A stretch of 64,000 nt of DNA from JAXDLW01 sp050998755. Lineage in GTDB: Bacteria; Chloroflexota; Dormibacteria; DASZGP01. The translations under genes and the position numbers were made by a program. The notes beneath the pieces are model-generated. The model saw only the letters and a list, made by a program, of their open reading frames with translations. It had not been told where the DNA came from and made no database searches. Shown one piece after another: positions 58,998-64,000 of the stretch. Each line of letters opens with the position of its first letter. Position 1 is the first letter of the stretch. The stretch spans positions 17,128 to 81,127 of the forward strand of contig JBPCPW010000045.1 of the NCBI GenBank assembly GCA_050998755.1, in the 5' to 3' direction.

Positions 58998-59491
58998 GCC
59001 AGGCGCGGGTGCTGGTGGCCGGCATCGGCAACATCTTCCTCGGCGACGACGGGTTCGGCGTCGAGGTGCTCGCGCGGCTGATGCAGGCTCCGCCACCGGA
59101 TGATGTCGAAATGGCCGACTTCGGCATTCGTGGCTTCGACCTGGCCTACGCGTTGATGGACGGGTACGAGACGGCAGTCCTGGTCGATGCGTTGCCGCGC
59201 GGGGGAGCGCCGGGAACCGTGTACCTTTTCGAGCCTGACGTCGGGAACCTCGGTGCGGATGCGCCGTTCGACAGCCACGGCATGAACCCGGTGGAGGTTC
59301 TGAGAATGGTCAAGGACCTCGGCGGGCATCCGCCCCGCGTGCTGATCGTTGGTTGCGAGCCCCAGGACTTCGGCCCCGAGAATGTCGGCCGAATGGGATT
59401 GAGCGACACCGTCAGCGCGGCCATAGACGAGGGGGTTCAGCTGGTCCAAAAGCTTATGTCCGAGCTGACCCAAGAGCAGGAGGTGGCGTAG
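58994..59491 (+). CDS. Hydrogenase maturation protease (HyaD/HupD family)
   Basis: A 165-residue endopeptidase that trims the C-terminal tail of the large subunit once nickel is in place. GIGNIFLGDDGFGVEV provides the first nickel-sensing acid; DFGIRGFDLAYALMDGYETAVLVDALPRGG the second; the third ligand region is HGMNPVEVLRM. Matches the 21-residue tail on hhyL. GTG start overlapping the previous stop. Confidence 0.93.
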   Translation: MSQARVLVAGIGNIFLGDDGFGVEVLARLMQAPPPDDVEMADFGIRGFDLAYALMDGYETAVLVDALPRGGAPGTVYLFEPDVGNLGADAPFDSHGMNPVEVLRMVKDLGGHPPRVLIVGCEPQDFGPENVGRMGLSDTVSAAIDEGVQLVQKLMSELTQEQEVA

Positions 59492-59755
59492 GTGTGCATC
59501 GGCATCCCAGCGCTGGTGATCGAGATCATCGACGCCGAAAACTCGATCGTTCGGGTCGACATGGCCGGCAAGATCCACAACGTCAACGCCAGCCTGCTCA
59601 CCGGGGATGAGGCCCCCGGTCTCGGCGACTACGTCCTGGTCCACATCGGGTTTGTCATGGGAAAGATCACCGCGGAGGAGGCGCGCGAAACCAGGGAGTT
59701 GATAGATGGCATCGGACAGGATTACTTCGAGAGCACGGCTCTAACCGCAACCTAG
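59492..59755 (+). CDS. hypC: Hydrogenase assembly chaperone HypC
   Basis: An 87-residue chaperone. The N-terminal cysteine in MCIGIPALV binds the Fe(CN)2CO precursor with HypD; VRVDMAGKIHNVNASLL and GDYVLVHIGFVMGKIT are typical. GTG start directly after the protease stop. An AGGAGGG ribosome-binding site for the next microprotein follows it. Confidence 0.95.
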   Translation: MCIGIPALVIEIIDAENSIVRVDMAGKIHNVNASLLTGDEAPGLGDYVLVHIGFVMGKITAEEARETRELIDGIGQDYFESTALTAT

Positions 59756-59765
59756 GAGGGTGACC

Positions 59766-59870
59766 ATGATCTGGTTGGTGGTGCTGGTCATAGTGCTGGT
59801 GATGGTCCTTGCCGGGGCATACCTCGTGGGCCCCGACCTGGCGAGGTACATGCGCATCCGGCGGATGTAA
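59766..59870 (+). CDS. 34-residue membrane microprotein A
   Basis: A 34-codon gene 10 bases after hypC with a strong TAGGAGGGTG ribosome-binding site. The peptide is one hydrophobic helix (IWLVVLVIVLVMVLAGAYLV) followed by GPDLARYMRIRRM, a basic juxtamembrane tail. The tail is nearly identical to that of the next microprotein. It resembles the DUF6893 family of tiny actinobacterial proteins. Predicted single-pass, basic side in the cytoplasm. Its position suggests a membrane tether for the soluble hydrogenase (inference). Confidence 0.75.
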   Translation: MIWLVVLVIVLVMVLAGAYLVGPDLARYMRIRRM

Positions 59871-59953
59871 ACAACCGTCAGACTGGGGGCAGAACAGTCG
59901 ACCCCGATGAACGGGTACACAATCGCGCCGGCCGCGCCGGCGAGGAGATGGAA

Positions 59954-60058
59954 ATGAAGCAGATCATTGCGTTGGTCGTGGTTGCAGCGGTCGTCGCCGG
60001 GCTCGCATCGCTGGTGGGCCCGGACCTAAAGCGTTATATGCGCATCCGGAGCATGTAG
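59954..60058 (+). CDS. 34-residue membrane microprotein B
   Basis: Same length and architecture as microprotein A: helix IIALVVVAAVVAGLASLV then GPDLKRYMRIRSM. The shared tail VGPDL.RYMRIR.M shows the two arose by duplication. GAGGAG lies 6 bases before the ATG; an in-frame ATG at 59948 would add two residues. It ends the hydrogenase operon; 83 bases separate it from microprotein A. Confidence 0.75.
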   Translation: MKQIIALVVVAAVVAGLASLVGPDLKRYMRIRSM

Positions 60059-60118
60059 GCCTGCAGACCTCCTGATTATCGAAAGCGCTGGGCTCCCGGT
60101 CCAGGCAGCGTTGTCCAG

Positions 60119-60940
60119 GTGACCACGCAGGTTGAGCGCGCGGCGCGGTTCCTTGACCTCCACCACGCCCAGGGGGGCCCGTTGCTGATGCCGAACCCCT
60201 GGGACCGGGGGTCCGCGAAACTTCTGGAGTCTTTAGGCTTCAGCGCCCTGGCCACAACCAGCAGCGGGTTCGCCGCGAGTCTCGGGCGGCGTGACTACCG
60301 CGTGACGCGGGCGGAGGCGCTGGCGCATTCCGCGGCGATCGTCGCAACGACGGACCTGCCGGTGTCGGCCGACCTGGAGAACGGCTTCGCGGACCAGCCG
60401 GCCGGGGTTGCCGAGACCATTTCGATGGCCATAGCCGCCGGCCTGGCGGGGGCCTCCATCGAGGATTTCACCGGTCGTCCAGATGATCCGATATACGACC
60501 ACGTTCTAGCCACCGAGCGGGTCGCCGCCGCCGCCGCCGCCGCCCATTCGGGCCCGGTGCACCTGGTGCTGACCGCGAGAGCCGAGAACCTGCTCCACGG
60601 ACGGTCCGACCTGTCCGACACCATCGCACGTCTGCGGGCATACGGCGCGGCGGGCGCGGACGTGGTCTTCGCTCCGGGGCTGGCCAGCGTGGACGAGGTC
60701 CGCCAGCTGGTCACCGCGGTCGACCTGCCGGTCAGCGTTCTGCTGTTGCCGGGCGGACCAACGGTCCCCGAGCTGAGTGCGGCGGGCGTCAGGCGGGTCT
60801 CCGTCGGGGGCGCCTTTGCCTTCGTAGCGCTCGGCGCTCTCGCCGAGGCCGCCCAGGAGCTTCTCGACACCGGCACGCTTGGGTTCTTCGAGCATGGGGG
60901 GCGAGGCTTCCGGGCCGCGCGGGCGGCCTTCAAGGACTGA
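60119..60940 (+). CDS. Isocitrate lyase/PEP mutase family protein
   Basis: A 273-residue (beta/alpha)8 enzyme of the ICL/PEPM superfamily: LLMPNPWDRGSAKLLESLGFSALATTSSG, VSADLENGFAD (metal/substrate aspartate), GASIEDFTG, VLTARAENLL and GADVVFAPGL. Members include oxaloacetate decarboxylases, PEP phosphonomutases and 2-methylisocitrate lyase-like enzymes. The KKCGH-type catalytic loop of true isocitrate lyases is absent, so the reaction is uncertain. GTG start. Confidence 0.88.
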   Translation: MTTQVERAARFLDLHHAQGGPLLMPNPWDRGSAKLLESLGFSALATTSSGFAASLGRRDYRVTRAEALAHSAAIVATTDLPVSADLENGFADQPAGVAETISMAIAAGLAGASIEDFTGRPDDPIYDHVLATERVAAAAAAAHSGPVHLVLTARAENLLHGRSDLSDTIARLRAYGAAGADVVFAPGLASVDEVRQLVTAVDLPVSVLLLPGGPTVPELSAAGVRRVSVGGAFAFVALGALAEAAQELLDTGTLGFFEHGGRGFRAARAAFKD

Positions 60941-61058
60941 CGAGCCCGGCCCCGCATTGCCCTTCACTTGGCATTCATCGCTCCGAGTCGGCGTCCCGGG
61001 GGCGGTGTTCGCAATCGCCCCGGTGGCAATAAACAGGCAAATCGATCTCAGGTCGGGG

Positions 61059-61064
61059 TACCCT
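61059..61064 (+). promoter_or_regulatory. -10 box, leaderless, of the GGDEF-EAL gene
   Basis: TACCCT exactly six bases before ATG 61071; this decides the start against the longer open frame from 60879. Confidence 0.45.
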
Positions 61065-61070
61065 ACGGCT

Positions 61071-62939
61071 ATGGAAGGTAAGCCGCGCTGGGCTGCGGTC
61101 CACCGCGGACTGCTCGCGGCGCTGGACCCATCCAGGGTTCATAGCCGCCAGGCCGCTTCCCGGCAGGCAATGGCCCGCAGTGGCGCTTACCTGTATGGCT
61201 CGGGCGGGGCGCTGGTGCTGGCGACCCTGGCCTTTCCGCACGGCCGGGTCAACTGGGGTCCCGGGGTGGCCCTGGTTGCCATTGTCGCGATTGCTGCGGC
61301 AGCGGGGCTCTACCTCGCCGGGCGCACGCTCCCGGCCTGGCTGTTCCACCTGGTGAGTCCGTTCGGCTCGGTCATGATCCTCGGGGTCATGTTCTGGGGC
61401 GGCAGTTATGCCGCCGCCTACGCGCTGTTGTACGTCTGGGCGGCCCTCTACTCCTTCTCATTCTTCTCGCTGCGGTCGGCGGCGGTCCAGTTCCTGACCA
61501 TCCTGCTGGCCGTCGGGGTCTACCTCTTCCTGGTTGTGCCGGGGAGCGACTCGACCGGCTACTGGCTGATGACTGCCGGGACCTGCGCCGTCGCCGGCGT
61601 ATTCATCCAACGCCTTATTCGCAAAGTGGAGAGCAGCGCCAGCGTGGACCCGGTCACCGGAGCATTCAACCGACGGACCTGGGACCAGGAGCTACCGAAG
61701 GCTATTGGCCGTGCCTCCCGCGGAGGGCGCGATATGTCCCTGGTCCTCGCGGACCTAGATCATTTCAAGATATTCAACGATGAGCACGGCCACCAGGCCG
61801 GTGACCGCCTTCTCTCCGACCTGGTCACGCACTGGCGCGGCCTGTTGCGGGCCGGAGACCTGCTGGCGCGGTACGGAGGCGAGGAGTTCGCCATCCTCCT
61901 GGAGGGCTGCGACGTGGAAGAAGCCATACGGGTGGCCGACAAGTTGAGAGCCGCCGTCCCCGCGGGACGCACCTGCTCCCTTGCTGCGGCCCAGTGGGAT
62001 CGAGAGGAGGGGGCCCGTGCCCTGGTGGCCCGCGCCGATGCCGCGCTATACGAAGCCAAGCGGCTTGGCCGCGATCGAGCGGTGGCGGCGCCCACTCACG
62101 GCATCGCCGAGCCGGACGGCGCCCTGGGTGAGACGGCGCGCTGGGCCCAGGGGCTGTACACCATCCTCAGCCACCGTGCCGAAAGCAGCCAACCGCCGAT
62201 GACCGCGGCCTACCAGCCGATTGTCCGACTCAACACCCGGGAACTGGTCGGCGTGGAGGCGCTGGGGCGACCCTCCGGCGCCGCCGCAGGTATGAGCGTC
62301 GAGGGTCTGTTCTACACCGCCCAGCGCCTGGGTCGAACCCGTGACATCGACTGGCTGTGCAGGCGTGTCGGCCTGGAGCGCGCCCGCGGGGTGAGGCCGG
62401 GTTTCCAGGTATTCATCAACACCAGCATGGCCGCGCTGCTCGACCCTCTCCATGACGTTGACCAGATGCTGTTGCTGCTGCAGTGGGTTGGGCGCGCCCC
62501 GCAGGACGTCGTCCTGGAGCTGACGGAACGCGAGAGCGTTCTTGACCCCGCGCGCATGGTCAACGTCCTGGCGCAGTACCGCGCCGAGGGTTTCCGGTTC
62601 GCGGTCGATGACCTTGGTGAAGGTCGGTCCGGTATGGAGGTGGTCGCCGCCGCGATGCCCGAGTACATCAAGATTGCTCGGCGCCTGGTGCGGGATGACA
62701 CCCTCGGCTCCGAGGCGATGATCGCGGCCGCGGTGGCATTCGCGCGACGCACCGGGTCCGCCGTGATCGCGGAGGGGATCGAGACCACCGCCGAGCTGGA
62801 GCGGATGCGCGCGGCGGGCATCGACCTCGGCCAGGGATACCTGCTGGGCCGGCCGGCGTTCGACTTGCCCGAGGCCGCGGTCACCGCGGATTTCAAGCCG
62901 CTGGCGCTGCGCGTGCTGCCCGTCCGGACCAGCGCCTGA
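61071..62939 (+). CDS. Membrane-bound GGDEF-EAL cyclic di-GMP protein
   Basis: A 622-residue protein: five or six membrane helices (about residues 38-185), a GGDEF domain with the active motif GGEEF (269-273) and an RxxD inhibitory site (RAGD) five residues before it, then an EAL domain with EAL (396-398), INTS, ELTERES, the DDLGEG loop, YIKIARR and AEGIET. Both domains keep their main catalytic residues, so it may both make and break c-di-GMP. The signal sensed by the membrane domain is unknown. Confidence 0.92.
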   Translation: MEGKPRWAAVHRGLLAALDPSRVHSRQAASRQAMARSGAYLYGSGGALVLATLAFPHGRVNWGPGVALVAIVAIAAAAGLYLAGRTLPAWLFHLVSPFGSVMILGVMFWGGSYAAAYALLYVWAALYSFSFFSLRSAAVQFLTILLAVGVYLFLVVPGSDSTGYWLMTAGTCAVAGVFIQRLIRKVESSASVDPVTGAFNRRTWDQELPKAIGRASRGGRDMSLVLADLDHFKIFNDEHGHQAGDRLLSDLVTHWRGLLRAGDLLARYGGEEFAILLEGCDVEEAIRVADKLRAAVPAGRTCSLAAAQWDREEGARALVARADAALYEAKRLGRDRAVAAPTHGIAEPDGALGETARWAQGLYTILSHRAESSQPPMTAAYQPIVRLNTRELVGVEALGRPSGAAAGMSVEGLFYTAQRLGRTRDIDWLCRRVGLERARGVRPGFQVFINTSMAALLDPLHDVDQMLLLLQWVGRAPQDVVLELTERESVLDPARMVNVLAQYRAEGFRFAVDDLGEGRSGMEVVAAAMPEYIKIARRLVRDDTLGSEAMIAAAVAFARRTGSAVIAEGIETTAELERMRAAGIDLGQGYLLGRPAFDLPEAAVTADFKPLALRVLPVRTSA

Positions 62940-62982
62940 GTTCGCTGGATCCTCTGGGGGCTCCCGTAGGCTTGGACGGCAC

Positions 62983-63906
62983 ATGGAGGCTGTCGCGGTT
63001 GAGGTCCGGGAACTCGAGAAACACTACGGCGCGATAACCGCGGTCGACGGCCTCTCGATGAGCATCCCTTCCGGCGCGATCACTGCCATCCTGGGGCCCA
63101 ACGGGGCCGGCAAGACAACCACCCTCGAATGTTGCGAGGGTTACCGGCGGCCGGATGGCGGGACGGTGCAGGTCCTGGGCCTTGACCCGAAGCGTGATGG
63201 CGCGGCCCTGACCCCCCGCATAGGGGTGATGCTGCAGACCGGCGGCATCTATCCCAGCGTCCGAGCCGAGGACATCCTGCGCCACACCGCGCGGCTCTAC
63301 GCCAACCCCCTGGACCCCGCGATGCTGATCGACCGCCTGGGCCTGGCTGCTGCCCGCAAGACCACCTACCGGCGGATGTCCGGAGGACAGCAGCAGCGAC
63401 TCTCGCTGGCGATGGCGGTCGTGGGCCGGCCGGAACTGGTCTTTTTGGATGAGCCGAGCTCGGGCCTCGACCCCCAGGCCCGGCTGGCCACCTGGGACTT
63501 GGTCCGCGAAATGCGGGCGGACGGCGTCTCTGTGGTCCTCACCACGCACCTGATGGACGAGGCGGAGGAGCTGGCGGACCAGGTGATCATCATCGACCAT
63601 GGGCGCGTCGTAGCCTCGGACTCCCCGGCCTCATTGACCTCGCAGGGCGCCGAGGGCTCGCTCCGGTTCGAGGCCCACGCGGGGCTTGACCTCGCCTCGT
63701 TGGTGGCCGCGCTACCGGCGGGGTCCACGGCCACCGAGCCCTCCCCAGGGCGCTATGTCGTCAAGGGTGCGGCTGGTCCGCATCTGCTCGCAGCGGTGAC
63801 TGGTTGGTGTGCCGAACGCGACGTCATGCCCCAGAACCTGCACAGCGCACGCCGTACGCTGGAGGATGTCTTCCTCGAGCTGACCGGGCACGAGATGAGA
63901 GATTGA
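62983..63906 (+). CDS. ABC-2-type exporter ATPase
   Basis: A 307-residue ATPase of the CcmA/DrrA exporter type: Walker A GPNGAGKTTT (about 40-49), Q-loop LQTGGIYPSV, signature MSGGQQQRLSLAMA, Walker B LVFLDEPSSGLDP and switch TTHLMDEAEELAD, plus a C-terminal domain ending in LEDVFLELTG. Drug or polymer export is typical; substrate unknown. TAGGCT lies 10 bases before the ATG. The permease follows. Confidence 0.93.
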   Translation: MEAVAVEVRELEKHYGAITAVDGLSMSIPSGAITAILGPNGAGKTTTLECCEGYRRPDGGTVQVLGLDPKRDGAALTPRIGVMLQTGGIYPSVRAEDILRHTARLYANPLDPAMLIDRLGLAAARKTTYRRMSGGQQQRLSLAMAVVGRPELVFLDEPSSGLDPQARLATWDLVREMRADGVSVVLTTHLMDEAEELADQVIIIDHGRVVASDSPASLTSQGAEGSLRFEAHAGLDLASLVAALPAGSTATEPSPGRYVVKGAAGPHLLAAVTGWCAERDVMPQNLHSARRTLEDVFLELTGHEMRD

Positions 63907-63938
63907 CCGGTCGTCCACCCCAGCGCCACACCAGGGCA

Positions 63939-64000
63939 TTGACGCAAGGCACGTTTGAGCCGCGCCCCGGCGGCGCACCGCTCGCCAGGATGGTGGGCGC
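63939..64000 (+). CDS. Partial ABC-2 permease, N-terminus
   Basis: A TTG-started frame running off the window: TQGTFEPRPGGAPLARMVGA. The PLARMV segment resembles the cytosolic start of ABC-2 permeases, and a permease is expected after the ATPase. Only 20 residues are visible. Confidence 0.45.
   Translation, partial: MTQGTFEPRPGGAPLARMVG

Overview
This 64 kb window comes from a high-GC, gene-dense bacterial chromosome. It encodes a soil-type, probably aerobic bacterium. It combines a division and cell-wall (dcw) cluster with a Bacillus-like small basic protein and DUF1290-type gene order, LPxTG-like wall-sorting signals (which suggest a monoderm), a secreted DUF3494 ice-binding protein, a beta-carbonic anhydrase, and an 'actinobacterial-type' group 1h [NiFe]-hydrogenase operon with its usual DUF5947/DUF6084/DUF6390 companions. 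The best inference is an uncultivated Terrabacteria lineage of cold or desert soil such as Candidatus Dormibacterota or a related Chloroflexota/Actinobacteriota group. No rRNA or tRNA is present to fix the taxonomy.

Layout. 1-572: a 538-bp MITE-like element (copy 1). 589-6988: mixed housekeeping genes (acyltransferase, hydrolase, trpD, GH1 glycosidase, DUF3467, trmK, RNase H). 7018-7376: RNase P RNA on the minus strand. 7595-23451: promoter, MraZ box, and the dcw cluster mraZ-rsmH-ftsL-ftsI-murF-mraY-ftsW-murG-murC-murB-ddl-ftsQ-sbp-ftsA-ftsZ, closed by a strong terminator; murE and murD are absent from this locus. 23565-37855: nrdR, pgeF-yggS-yggT-ileS, a DksA/TraR-type zinc protein, lspA-rluD-gmk-coaBC, an orphan parA with a 48-residue membrane protein, priA, and a secreted coiled-coil/CHAP hydrolase. 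37894-38441: MITE copy 2, inserted at the stop codon of the ice-binding protein gene. 38438-43858: surface and accessory genes (ice-binding protein, cupin, LPNTG-anchored GH3 enzyme, LapA-like and SseB-like proteins).

43884-60058 is a hydrogen-oxidation island. It holds carbonic anhydrase; hypA, hypB and DUF6390; a ferric-iron-type ABC importer; two tandem LysR paralogues; and, divergently, the hydrogenase small and large subunits, a NifU-like/Rieske-like fusion, DUF5947, DUF6084, two further conserved unknowns, the maturation protease, hypC, and two 34-residue single-helix microproteins that look like a tandem duplication. The genes fit together as enzyme, nickel/iron maturation, metal supply, regulation and possibly membrane attachment for scavenging atmospheric H2; carbonic anhydrase nearby suits H2-driven CO2 fixation (inference). 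60119-64000: a PEP-mutase/isocitrate-lyase family enzyme, a membrane GGDEF-EAL protein and the start of an ABC-2 exporter.

A recurrent feature is a TANNNT (-10) hexamer 6-8 bases upstream of the start codon, implying many leaderless mRNAs. TTG and GTG starts with 4-base stop/start overlaps are common, and several genes lack any canonical start near the beginning of homology.
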